Shown piece after piece: positions 1 through 7,895 of a stretch of 64,000 nt of DNA; the first letter of the stretch is position 1; each line of letters begins with the position of its first letter. Source of the DNA: Bacillota bacterium (lineage in GTDB: Bacteria; Bacillota; Clostridia; Christensenellales; SZUA-584); NCBI GenBank assembly GCA_023397655.1, contig JAEWTW010000046.1, positions 1-64,000 of the forward strand. The letters run 5' to 3'. The notes under the pieces are model-generated. The model saw only the letters and a program-made list of their open reading frames with translations. It was not told the DNA's origin and made no database searches. Position numbers and translations under genes: made by a program.

Positions 1-325
1 CGGGCGCATCCGCCGGGGCTGCAGCAGGAGCTGCTATAACCTGCGTTTCAGCGGCAGCAGGGGCCGCCGGAGGGGCTGCGGCCTCGCCTGCGCTGCCGAT
101 TAACATAAGTGGGGCCAATACTTCAACTTCGTCCCCTGCGGACACCAGCAGTTCCAGCACAGTGCCGTCAGCAGGACTTTCCACCTCGCCCGTGATCTTG
201 TCCGTCTCGAACTCAGCCACCACGTCACCCTTCTTCACCGTGTCGCCCACGGCCACTAAAAAGGCGGATACGATGCCCGTTTTCATCGTCAGACCGATCT
301 TGGGGAGCTTTGCATATTCAGCCAT
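1..325 (-). CDS. Lipoyl-domain E2 acyltransferase subunit of a 2-oxoacid/acetoin dehydrogenase-like complex (C-terminus beyond window)
   Basis: The N-terminal 108 residues are present. Residues 1-80 form a biotinyl/lipoyl domain with the ETDKITGEVESP motif; Lys43 is the expected lipoyl attachment site. An Ala/Pro-rich linker follows from about residue 85, typical of E2 swinging arms, and the window ends inside it. The start at 325 has a GGGGGAA-like ribosome site. It is the last visible gene of the right-to-left operon, 12 bases after the E1beta gene, so it should transfer the acyl group made by E1 to CoA. Whether the missing part holds an acetyltransferase core or further lipoyl domains cannot be seen. 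Confidence 0.9.
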   Translation of the reverse strand, partial: MAEYAKLPKIGLTMKTGIVSAFLVAVGDTVKKGDVVAEFETDKITGEVESPADGTVLELLVSAGDEVEVLAPLMLIGSAGEAAAPPAAPAAAETQVIAAPAAAPADAP

Positions 326-337
326 GATATTTCCCCC

Positions 338-1312
338 TTAAAACAGTTCTCGGACAGCGGCGGCAATCTTCTCCGGATTGGGCAGCACGTAGCTTTCCAG
401 ATTGGGTGCGAACGGCGACGGCACATCCATCGCGCCAATGCGTTTAATGGGCGCATCCAGATATTCGATCGCGTTCTCCGCCACCACCGCGGATACCTCG
501 GACGCCACCGAGCAGGTGAGCCACACTTCCTGCGCGCACACCAGCCTGTTCGTCTTCTTGACCGAGTTCAGTATCGTCTCGGTGTCCATCGGCTTGATTG
601 TCCGCAGGTCCACCACTTCCACGTCTATGCCCTCTTTAGCCAGCATATCGGCCGCCTTGATTGACTCGTGCACCATCTTGGAATACGTCACGATGGTCAC
701 GTCCTTGCCCTCGCGCACCACCTTGGCCTTGCCCAGCGGTATCGTGAAGTCCGGATCGTCCGGCACCTCGCCCGTCATGTCGTATATGTCCTTGTGCTCA
801 AAGAATATCACCGGGTTGTTGTCGCGGATGGCCGACTTCAGCAAGCCCTTCGCATCCGCGGGTGTGGCCGGCAGCACCACCTTGAGACCGGGCACAAACG
901 CGAACCACGACTCGAACATGTGGCTGTGCTGGGACGCCGCCGAGATGCCGCCGCCCACCGGCGCGCGCAGCACCATCGGTATGGACAGGCTGCCGCCAAA
1001 CGTATAGCGCATGTTGGCCGCCTGATTCACCAGCTGGTCGGACGCGATGGTGATCCAGTCGGAGAACTGCAGCTCTGCGATGGGGCGCATGCCCGTTGCG
1101 GCGGAGCCCACTGCCGTGCCCACGTAACCGGCTTCCGCGATGGGCATATCCATCACGCGTTCCCGGCCGAATTCCTTCCAAAGGCCCTTGGTGCAACCGA
1201 ATGCGCCGCCGTAAGGCCCCACGTCCAGCCCCATGATGTAGACGTTTTTATCCCGCAGCATTTCTTCTCTCTGCGCCATCACAATGGCGTCTGAAATTGA
1301 CATCTTGCTCAT
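338..1312 (-). CDS. E1 component beta subunit, thiamine-diphosphate-dependent acetoin/2-oxoacid dehydrogenase family
   Basis: 324 residues, the usual length of PdhB/AcoB-type beta subunits. It shows the family features: an N-terminal transketolase pyrimidine-binding half (AEAGYVGTAVGSAATGMRP near residue 60, GGGISAASQHSHMFESWF near residue 120) and a transketolase C-terminal half (VTIVTYSKMV, VDLRTIKPMD). Paired with the alpha subunit upstream (15-base gap) it would form an alpha2beta2 ThDP enzyme that decarboxylates a 2-oxoacid or cleaves acetoin-like ketols and passes the acyl unit to E2. Ribosome site GGAGA before ATG. The sugar-operon setting makes plain pyruvate dehydrogenase less likely; the substrate is not readable from sequence. 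Confidence 0.92.
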   Translation of the reverse strand: MSKMSISDAIVMAQREEMLRDKNVYIMGLDVGPYGGAFGCTKGLWKEFGRERVMDMPIAEAGYVGTAVGSAATGMRPIAELQFSDWITIASDQLVNQAANMRYTFGGSLSIPMVLRAPVGGGISAASQHSHMFESWFAFVPGLKVVLPATPADAKGLLKSAIRDNNPVIFFEHKDIYDMTGEVPDDPDFTIPLGKAKVVREGKDVTIVTYSKMVHESIKAADMLAKEGIDVEVVDLRTIKPMDTETILNSVKKTNRLVCAQEVWLTCSVASEVSAVVAENAIEYLDAPIKRIGAMDVPSPFAPNLESYVLPNPEKIAAAVRELF

Positions 1313-1327
1313 ATTCTTATCTCTCCT

Positions 1328-2314
1328 TTATGCGTAAACATCCTTCAAAGCTTCCGAGACGTCGGGCAGCGGGCTCTCTTCGGCAAACTTAATGGCCGCG
1401 TTCATCTCGTCTTCCACTTCCTGCGCAATGCGGGCCAGGTCTTCGTCCGTCAATATGCCCTCTGCTTTGAGCTTGTCGGCATAGCACGTGACCGGGCATC
1501 TGTCCTTCCACGCCTTCACCTCGTCGGGCGTCCGGTAGGTATCCGGCTCGCCTTCGAAGTGTGTGCGCCACCGGTACGTCTTGCACTCGATCAGCGTCGG
1601 GCCTTTGCCGGCACGGGCGCGGTCCGCCGCTTTCTTGACCGCATTAAACACGGCTTCCACATCGTTGCCGTCCACCACGTAGCCGGGAATGTCGTAACCC
1701 TTGGCCCTGTCCGCCACGTCCTTGACCTTGCGCGGATAATCCATCCCCTCGTTGACATAAACGCCGTCGTAACACTGCTTGACGCCGCCGCCGTACATGT
1801 TGTTCTCACAGATGTAGATGCAGGGCAGGTCGTACGACGCCGCGATGTTAACGGACTCATGGAATGTCCCCTGGCTCGAACCGGCGTCTCCAAAGAAGCT
1901 CAACGCCACGCGCCCGCTCTTGGTCAGTCTGGCCGTCATAGCCGCGCCGGTGGCCAGCGGAATGCCGCCGCCCACGATGCCGTTCGCGCCGAGTATTCCG
2001 AGTTCCGGAGCCGCCAGATGCATCGAGCCGCCCTTGGCCTTGTTGTAACCGGTAATCTTGCCGTACAGCTCCGCGAACATCTTGCCCGGGTCCGCGCCCT
2101 TCGCCAGCACATGGCCGTGGCCGCGGTGCGTGGATGTCAGATAGTCGTCATGGTTGATGGCCGTGCACGCGCCCACGGCGATTGCTTCCTCGCCGATGTA
2201 CAGATGCACAAAGCCGGGCAGCTTGTTCGCCGCGAACAGATCCTTGACGTTTTCTTCAAACCGTCTCAGCCGCAGCATATCCTGATACATCTTCACCTTC
2301 TGTTTTGCGTTCAT
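1328..2314 (-). CDS. E1 component alpha subunit, thiamine-diphosphate-dependent acetoin/2-oxoacid dehydrogenase family
   Basis: 328 residues, matching AcoA/PdhA alpha subunits. The ThDP/Mg motif runs from GDAGSSQGTFHESVN to ENN (about residues 160-195), and RLRRFEE, STHRGHGH and KGGSMHL are family signatures. GGAGG lies 8 bases before the ATG. It sits between the sugar isomerase gene and the beta subunit in one transcript. AcoA enzymes cleave acetoin to acetyl-CoA and acetaldehyde together with E1beta, E2 and a lipoamide dehydrogenase; the E3 gene, if linked, would be left of the window. Assignment to the ThDP E1alpha family is firm; the actual substrate is inference. Confidence 0.92.
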   Translation of the reverse strand: MNAKQKVKMYQDMLRLRRFEENVKDLFAANKLPGFVHLYIGEEAIAVGACTAINHDDYLTSTHRGHGHVLAKGADPGKMFAELYGKITGYNKAKGGSMHLAAPELGILGANGIVGGGIPLATGAAMTARLTKSGRVALSFFGDAGSSQGTFHESVNIAASYDLPCIYICENNMYGGGVKQCYDGVYVNEGMDYPRKVKDVADRAKGYDIPGYVVDGNDVEAVFNAVKKAADRARAGKGPTLIECKTYRWRTHFEGEPDTYRTPDEVKAWKDRCPVTCYADKLKAEGILTDEDLARIAQEVEDEMNAAIKFAEESPLPDVSEALKDVYA

Positions 2315-2336
2315 TGATTTGCTCCTCCCTTTTGAC

Positions 2337-3134
2337 TTAAAGCTCTGCTTTTATCGTTTCAAATACCTTTTTGACCACTTCTTCACTGCTGCCGTTCTTA
2401 GGCGTGAACTCAAAGCCCACGTTGCCGTTGTAGCCTGCGTCACGCAGCTCCCGGATGATGTTGGCGTAGCTCAGCTCGCCCGTGCCCGGCTCAAAGCGTC
2501 CCGGTACATCGGCCACATGGAAGTAACCGATGGTGTCGATACCGCTCTTCATCGTCTCGATGATGTTGCCCTCCATGATCTGCATATGATAGGCGTCGTA
2601 GAGCACGCGCATGTGCGGGTCGCCCACCTCGCGGATCAGCTGAAACGCCGGTTCGCTGTTGCACAGCGAGTATCCTTTATGATCCACCTTGGTGTTCAGC
2701 GGTTCTATCACGAACGTGAAACCGGTTTCAGAGGCGACAGGAATAAGCGCTTGCAGCACCGCCTTGGTGCTCTCCATCTTCTCGTCAAAGGACAGCGGAT
2801 ACGGTGTTTCCAGCACGCTGCGGTCTTCCTTCATGATGTCGGACATCAAAAAGAGCGTCTTCGCACCCAGAAACTTTGCGGTCTCCACCGACTGCATCAC
2901 GCCCGCGACATACTTCTCGTGGTCCTTCGGGTCCACCATGCGTCCCTCAAGGTTGCCCTGAAATACGCCGACCTCCATGCCGGTTTCGTCCAGCGCCTTC
3001 TTAATGGCTTCCAGATCCTTGTTCTGCCAGCACCAGAACTCAACGCAGTCAAAGCCCGCCTCTTTGGCCTTGTGAATACGCGAAATGAAATCGTACTCGG
3101 TGAATATCATTTCGATACAGCATGAAAACTTCAT
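2337..3134 (-). CDS. Sugar phosphate isomerase/epimerase-like TIM-barrel protein (AP endonuclease 2 superfamily; hydroxypyruvate-isomerase-like)
   Basis: 265 residues with the layout of xylose-isomerase-like TIM barrels: CVEFWCWQNKD in strand 2, VIEPLNTKVDHKGY (metal-ligand Glu), VLYDAYHMQIMEGN, FHVADVPGRFEPGTGEL and GFEFTPKNG with the last metal-binding Glu. The VADVPGR and EPGTGE segments are typical of the Hyi (hydroxypyruvate isomerase) branch, which also includes ketose isomerases and epimerases. GGAGG is 9 bases before the ATG. It lies 17 bases after the ribokinase gene, so an aldose/ketose interconversion before or after phosphorylation is plausible. Substrate unknown. Confidence 0.85.
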   Translation of the reverse strand: MKFSCCIEMIFTEYDFISRIHKAKEAGFDCVEFWCWQNKDLEAIKKALDETGMEVGVFQGNLEGRMVDPKDHEKYVAGVMQSVETAKFLGAKTLFLMSDIMKEDRSVLETPYPLSFDEKMESTKAVLQALIPVASETGFTFVIEPLNTKVDHKGYSLCNSEPAFQLIREVGDPHMRVLYDAYHMQIMEGNIIETMKSGIDTIGYFHVADVPGRFEPGTGELSYANIIRELRDAGYNGNVGFEFTPKNGSSEEVVKKVFETIKAEL

Positions 3135-3151
3135 TGACGACTTACCTCCGT

Positions 3152-4063
3152 TTATTTGTTAATTAACTGCGATACCTCTTGCAGTGTCGGCATCGCGCTT
3201 TGCGCACCCATTTTTGTGACGGAAATCGCGCCCACGGCGTTGGCAAAGCGGATGCTCTCCTGAATGCTCCCGCCGTTTGCCAGCGATACAGCCAGACCGG
3301 CGTTGAAGGAATCCCCCGCCGCCGTGGTATCCACCGCCGTCACCTTAAACCCCGGCACCAGTTCGGTCGTCTCGGGCGATATCAGATATGCTCCGCGCCC
3401 GCCGCACTTGTGCACCACCATGTCCGTCCCCTGCTCCAGCAGCGCCACCGCCGCCGCCATCGCGTCCGCTTCGCTTTTGACGCTTCTGCCCGAGATGATC
3501 TGCAGCTCCGTCTCGTTGGGCGTGATGATATGGCTGCATTTGATCAGCCGCTGAGGAAGCTGTCTGGCCGGCGCGGGGTCAAGTATCACCGTCTTGCCGC
3601 GCTCCGCCGCGTAAGCCGCGGCCCACTCCACCGTCTCCAGCGGCACCTCCAGCTGGACCATCAGTATATCCGCCTCATCGATCGCCCGTTTGTTGCGGTT
3701 GACGTACAGCACATCCACAAGCCCGTTCGCGCCGGGCACATACACGATGGTGTTCTCCGCCTGACGGTTCACCGTAATCACCGCCACGCCCGTACTCGTC
3801 TCTTCCCTCTGTATGAAGGAGGTGTCCACGTTGGCATCACGCAGTGCATTGAGCGCCATTTCGCCAAACGCGTCGCTGCCTACCTTGCCCAAAAATGTCA
3901 CATCCGCGCCCAAACGGCCAGCCGCCACCGCCTGATTGGCGCCTTTGCCGCCCGGGAACGTATGAAACTGTTCCCCCATGATCGTCTGACCCGGCTCCGG
4001 AAATGACGGCGTCTGTGCTACCAGATCTATATTGATGCTTCCCAGCACGCATATCTTCTTCAT
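3152..4063 (-). CDS. Ribokinase-type sugar kinase (PfkB family)
   Basis: 303 residues. N-terminal signature GGKGANQAVAAGRLGADV (substrate and phosphate binding) and C-terminal TTAAGDSFNAG with the catalytic Asp; the AAGD form is the one found in ribokinase RbsK. The open frame extends further upstream, but that part is only a shadow of the URO-D-like gene; the ATG at 4063 gives a complete N-terminus starting MKKICVLGSINIDLV and follows a GAGGATATCC ribosome site. It would phosphorylate the imported sugar or its isomer, matching the ribose-type ABC transporter in the same operon. True ribokinase activity is possible but not shown. Confidence 0.9.
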   Translation of the reverse strand: MKKICVLGSINIDLVAQTPSFPEPGQTIMGEQFHTFPGGKGANQAVAAGRLGADVTFLGKVGSDAFGEMALNALRDANVDTSFIQREETSTGVAVITVNRQAENTIVYVPGANGLVDVLYVNRNKRAIDEADILMVQLEVPLETVEWAAAYAAERGKTVILDPAPARQLPQRLIKCSHIITPNETELQIISGRSVKSEADAMAAAVALLEQGTDMVVHKCGGRGAYLISPETTELVPGFKVTAVDTTAAGDSFNAGLAVSLANGGSIQESIRFANAVGAISVTKMGAQSAMPTLQEVSQLINK

Positions 4064-4074
4064 TGGATATCCTC

Positions 4075-5199
4075 TCACAGTTGACTCTTTTTCATGGCGT
4101 CGATCATCGCCTGTATCCGCCACGGCTCCACACAGTTCTGGATGTTGTGGCCCGGCGCCAGCACGTAACCGCCGTCCTTCCCCAGCACATCCACCAGCCG
4201 CTTGACGAGGTCCTCGATCTCCTGACGGCTGCCGTGCGGCAGCACATACTGCGTATCGATGCCGCCCCAGAAACAGAGCGCGTCTCCGAAATCTGCCTTC
4301 AGCCTTTCCGGCTCCATGTTCTTCGCCGCGATCTGCACGGGGTTCAATATGTCCACCCCGGCTTCTATCAGGTCGGGCAGAAGGTCGTAGACGCTGCCGC
4401 AGCTGTGCATGAATATCTTGGCCTTCGTTTTGCTCTTGATGAAATCGTACAGCCGCTTGTGGTATTTGAACACCATCTCGCGGTACAGCTCCGCCGAAAT
4501 GATGCTCCTGTCCTGCATCCCCAGGTCGTCGCCCTGACAGACGATGTCCACCAGATCGCCCACTTCGGTCAGGTAAGCGTCCCACAGCGCGATGTCGTTC
4601 TCCGTGATTCTGTCCAGCAGCGCTTCCGCCAGCTTCTTGTCCACGCACATGTCGCACAGGAAGTCGTCCCAGCCGCGCATCCACAGCGACTGTTCGAAAG
4701 GTCCGCCGCACATGATGTCCGCCACGACCACTTTGTCGCCCCGCGCCCTGATTGCCAGAGCTTCATCGCGCAGGCCGCGCACACGCCCCTTGTCACTGGC
4801 GTCCGCCCACGGATTTTTGCGTATGTCATCCTCCGTGATGCTGCCGAACAGCGGCCCCCGTACGGGATCGTTGTACAGCTCGCACTTCTTCCAGTAGATG
4901 CCGAACTCGTCGGTATACGAACCATCCGCCTCAAAGCGCGTATTGTCCAGAAACGGCCCCTTCATGCGGATGGTCTCAAACGGCATGCCGATGTCGTTTT
5001 TGATCCATTCCGGCGTGGCCACCGTCTGCATTGCAATGTGCGTGATCTCTTCTCCGGCAGCCGGAACGCCGCAATGCTCCTCGTACGCTGCTTTGGCATA
5101 TTTCGTCAGGCCATCCACAATCGTCGAGCCGATGCTGACCGGCACACGATGAGGCTGCTTATGATTGATCGCGTCCAGCGCATTATCTCTCGGATTCAT
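4075..5199 (-). CDS. Uroporphyrinogen decarboxylase (URO-D)-like protein of a sugar operon
   Basis: 374 residues from the ATG at 5199, preceded by GGAGGTTACG; longer starts in the frame lack a ribosome site and run into the hydrolase gene. N-terminus NPRDNALDAINHKQPHRVPV is typical of the URO-D/MtaA superfamily; MHSCGSVYDLLPDLIEAGVD carries the His-x-Cys zinc-site pattern of the methyltransferase branch, and GGIDTQYVLPHG and APGHNIQNCVEP follow the fold's C-terminus. It is therefore not a haem enzyme by context. MtaA/CmuA relatives move methyl groups to thiols; many anaerobes carry such genes in sugar clusters without known role. Position between hydrolase and ribokinase suggests a part in breaking down the same substrate. 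Confidence 0.82.
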   Translation of the reverse strand: MNPRDNALDAINHKQPHRVPVSIGSTIVDGLTKYAKAAYEEHCGVPAAGEEITHIAMQTVATPEWIKNDIGMPFETIRMKGPFLDNTRFEADGSYTDEFGIYWKKCELYNDPVRGPLFGSITEDDIRKNPWADASDKGRVRGLRDEALAIRARGDKVVVADIMCGGPFEQSLWMRGWDDFLCDMCVDKKLAEALLDRITENDIALWDAYLTEVGDLVDIVCQGDDLGMQDRSIISAELYREMVFKYHKRLYDFIKSKTKAKIFMHSCGSVYDLLPDLIEAGVDILNPVQIAAKNMEPERLKADFGDALCFWGGIDTQYVLPHGSRQEIEDLVKRLVDVLGKDGGYVLAPGHNIQNCVEPWRIQAMIDAMKKSQL

Positions 5200-5215
5200 C
5201 GTAACCTCCGCATAC

Positions 5216-6100
5216 TTACAGCAGGTTCTCCGTAAACCATCTGGCGGCATGCTCGCACACGGCATCCTTCTGGTCGGACATCGGCAATGCGTGAACGCCT
5301 TTGGTGATGAGTATGAACTCCTTCTTTGCACGGACCCGCTCCAGCAGGCGGCAGGAGCTCTCCACCGGTATAATGGTATCCGCATCGCCGTGGATGACCA
5401 TGAGCGGTTTACTGATCACGTCCGCGTAGATATGCGGGTCGTTGACGATCAGGCTGTGATAGACCGACTCCAGCGGTACATCCCGCACCATTTGCGGATG
5501 CGTGTCGCGGAAATCAAAGAATTCATCCGTATCCACCTGGCTCATTCCCAGCGCATAGGGCACGGACACCATCTTGGACTGCTTGCCCGCTGCCGTATCC
5601 AGACAATCCTGTTCAATTTCATTCATAAAGCGGTTGTATCCCGCTTCTCCCACATTCTTCAGCCATCTTTCCTTCACGTACTGGCTGTAGGCAAACGGCG
5701 CCAAAGCCACGGCGCATTTCACACGCGGGTCCTTCGCGGCCATATACAGCGTCACCGCACCGCCCATGCTGCAGCCTGTATACCCGATGCTGTCCTTGTT
5801 CACGCCGTCCACGGACTGCAGGAAAGACACCGCGCTGTGGGCGTCCTCGTACCATTCGGTGGCGCACATCATCCGGCCCTTTTGCGCCTCGCTCCCGCCG
5901 CAGCCGCGCGAATCGATCTGCAGCGTGGCAAAGCCTCTGCCGCAGAGGTAAGCCGCCATATCGTCGTACTCTTCCTTGTCGCCCGAGTAGCCGTGGTTGA
6001 TGACGATGCCCGATACTCCGCCGTTATGCCGCTGCGGCATCCGCAGCCGCGCCGATATTCTTTTGCCTGCACTGTAAAACTGTGTGTCCGTCGTTTCCAT
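5216..6100 (-). CDS. Alpha/beta hydrolase (dienelactone hydrolase/acyl-peptidase-like esterase)
   Basis: 294 residues from ATG 6100 (GAGGG site 4 bases upstream); an in-frame start at 6181 would overlap the upstream lipoprotein gene. The nucleophile elbow is GCSMGG (in YTGCSMGGAVTLYMA), the oxyanion segment NHGYSGDKEEYDDMA precedes it, and VIHGDADTIIPVE and TKGVHALPM supply the catalytic Asp and His. No signal peptide, so it acts in the cytoplasm. In this operon it probably removes an acyl or ester group from the imported sugar, or opens a lactone. Ends 16 bases before the URO-D-like gene start. Confidence 0.85.
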   Translation of the reverse strand: METTDTQFYSAGKRISARLRMPQRHNGGVSGIVINHGYSGDKEEYDDMAAYLCGRGFATLQIDSRGCGGSEAQKGRMMCATEWYEDAHSAVSFLQSVDGVNKDSIGYTGCSMGGAVTLYMAAKDPRVKCAVALAPFAYSQYVKERWLKNVGEAGYNRFMNEIEQDCLDTAAGKQSKMVSVPYALGMSQVDTDEFFDFRDTHPQMVRDVPLESVYHSLIVNDPHIYADVISKPLMVIHGDADTIIPVESSCRLLERVRAKKEFILITKGVHALPMSDQKDAVCEHAARWFTENLL

Positions 6101-6108
6101 GATGCCCT

Positions 6109-6642
6109 CTATATAAACCAGAATAGAAATTTCTGTTTCAGTACAAAATCGTTTTCCACATTGTCGCCTTTTATCTTCCACTCACCGTCTTCTTTAACGA
6201 AGTCCTGCTTGAAATAATACTTCTTGCCGTTTTGCTGAACCTGTATCCTTTTGATGGATGCCGTGTTCTCATCCGTGTACTCGGTCTGCGCAAACTCGTA
6301 GCGCAGTATGCTGTCTTCTTCCGACTCGAAATAATCGATCGTGGCCGAAATCTGATCCCCAAACTCTTTTTCATACTCCATCATGCTGCTGGCTGCCTGT
6401 TCACACGAAATATCCAGCAGCCGATTGAAACCATCCTCTATCGTGATGTCTTTGTCCATGAGCGCTTTGTAAACATCGCTCGACTCCTTGGCCAGCCCTT
6501 CCGGAGAATTGATATCCAACCCGCTCGAGTAATCCGCTTCGGAGGGCATGAGCTTCGGAGCATCCGTAACGGACGCGGCCGCACAACCCAGACCCGAAGC
6601 TGCCATGATGATGACGAGAACTGCCAGTGCGATCCTTTTCAC
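6109..6642 (-). CDS. Small exported protein, probable lipoprotein of unknown function
   Basis: 177 residues. An N-terminal hydrophobic segment (residues 4-18) ends in SGLGC, a lipobox-like but not canonical cleavage site with Cys20. The rest is acidic and ends in a beta-rich part (QQNGKKYYFKQDFVKEDGEWKIKG) reminiscent of the lumazine-binding/NTF2-like lipoproteins, ending KFLFWFI. I do not recognise a specific family. It lies between the ABC transporter's binding protein and the alpha/beta hydrolase on the same strand and could sit outside the membrane next to the transporter. Confidence 0.75.
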   Translation of the reverse strand: MKRIALAVLVIIMAASGLGCAAASVTDAPKLMPSEADYSSGLDINSPEGLAKESSDVYKALMDKDITIEDGFNRLLDISCEQAASSMMEYEKEFGDQISATIDYFESEEDSILRYEFAQTEYTDENTASIKRIQVQQNGKKYYFKQDFVKEDGEWKIKGDNVENDFVLKQKFLFWFI

Positions 6643-6671
6643 GCTTTTCCTTCTCCTTAATACTTTAATAT

Positions 6672-6701
6672 CAGGCGCCCGGGGGTTAGCCCGGGCGCCT
6701 G
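6672..6701 (-). terminator. GC-rich hairpin after the ABC binding-protein gene
   Basis: Inverted repeat CAGGCGCCCGGG-ggttag-CCCGGGCGCCTG, 12 paired bases, located 28 bases after the stop of the binding-protein gene (- strand). The downstream side (TGATATTAAAGTA) has only a weak U-tract, so it may stop or only dampen transcription into the catabolic genes. Confidence 0.7.
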
Positions 6702-6728
6702 CAACCAGGCCGTAGTCAGTCCTTAATC

Positions 6729-7781
6729 TTACTTCGCTTTTTCTGCCGCTGTTTCGATCAGGAGGTCCACGTTATCCGGAGTGGCAACGATGAAGCCTGT
6801 GCTGATGTTGGCCGGAATGGGCGAGATGCCGGCAGACTTATCGTCCTTTGTGAACTGGATGCCGTTGTGGTTGTAGTCATAGAGCATTCTCACACCGTAG
6901 TAGGTGAAGAAGTGTCTCTTCTGGCCAACAGCCGCCACCAGCGCGCCGTCTTTCACACCCTGAAGGTGTTCGGGCTCTGCATCCACGCATGTTCCGAAGA
7001 TGGATCCGACCTTGCTGGCTTCTTTGATAGCCTGGGCAATTCCGGGGCCGCCTGAGGAGTCAAAACCAGCCACCGCGATCAAGGAGCTGTCGCTCTGAAT
7101 CAGGTTGGCAATGGTCTCTGCAACCTGCTGTGCGTTGGAACCGGAATCGTAAACCTTGGGTTCTACCGTGATGCCGGGAGCCAGCACTGCCAGCGTGGCA
7201 ATGTAGCCGTCCAGCGCCTGCTTGTTGTTGTCGCCGCCCGGCAGACCGATGCAGACTGCGTTGCCCGTCTTGCCTTCGAGGTAAGGCGCAACAGCCTTCG
7301 CCTGAGAAACGCCCAGCTGATACCAGTCCGTGCCGATGAAGCACAGGCGCTTGGAATCCGGAACGTCGGCGTCAACCGTCACAACGGGGATACCAGCGTC
7401 CATCGCTTTGTCGATACCTGTTGCCAGGGAAGCATCCCAGCCGACGACCATCATGCCGTCCGGCTTCTTGGCAATTTCCTGCTCGATAGCTGCCTGGAAA
7501 GCGGGAAGATCCACTTCCTGCGGGCCGACCTTGCGAACTTCCACACCCAGCTGCTCTGCAATCAGGTCCATACCGATGTAGTCGTTGTTCACGAACAGCG
7601 GGAGAGAGTTGTACTGGCAGCACCAGGAATAGACTTCTTTTTCACCGCTTGCCGCCTGTGTTGGGGCTGCTGCTGCGCCGTTGTCCGACGATTCGGACGC
7701 CGCCGGCTTCGCCGAACATGCTCCCAGCACCATGAGTAACGCAACCACTAACGCCAGCACTGTAAATATTCTTCTTTTCAT
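6729..7781 (-). CDS. Ribose-type ABC transporter sugar-binding lipoprotein
   Basis: 350 residues. Signal peptide with lipobox VLGAC (Cys22), Ala/Ser-rich linker, then a periplasmic-binding-protein type-4 domain (RbsB/XylF family): KPDGMMVVGWDASLATGID, AGIPVVTVDADVPDSKR, AGFDSSGGPGIAQA and VGQKRHFFTYYG. It captures the sugar outside the cell and delivers it to the permeases encoded just upstream. Two other genes (12822-13817 and 13826-14827) encode clear paralogues that share the DSKR/NSKR, GTDWY and GQKR segments but carry a membrane anchor in place of the lipobox, implying the same or a similar ligand. Confidence 0.93.
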   Translation of the reverse strand: MKRRIFTVLALVVALLMVLGACSAKPAASESSDNGAAAAPTQAASGEKEVYSWCCQYNSLPLFVNNDYIGMDLIAEQLGVEVRKVGPQEVDLPAFQAAIEQEIAKKPDGMMVVGWDASLATGIDKAMDAGIPVVTVDADVPDSKRLCFIGTDWYQLGVSQAKAVAPYLEGKTGNAVCIGLPGGDNNKQALDGYIATLAVLAPGITVEPKVYDSGSNAQQVAETIANLIQSDSSLIAVAGFDSSGGPGIAQAIKEASKVGSIFGTCVDAEPEHLQGVKDGALVAAVGQKRHFFTYYGVRMLYDYNHNGIQFTKDDKSAGISPIPANISTGFIVATPDNVDLLIETAAEKAK

Positions 7782-7895
7782 CTTGGCACCTTCCTTATTC
7801 TTCTTTGTATTGTCACGCGAAGCACGCTGCCCTGCAGATATGATACGGCCTATAGCATATCCGGTACAGCCGAACGGCGCACCCGCATAATGACC

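Noticed and set aside
3152..4711. Apparent 519-residue ribokinase with a long N-terminal extension
   Set aside because: The first 216 residues are Arg/Gly-rich shadow sequence of the URO-D-like gene in another frame; the ATG at 4063 with its own ribosome site gives a complete ribokinase.
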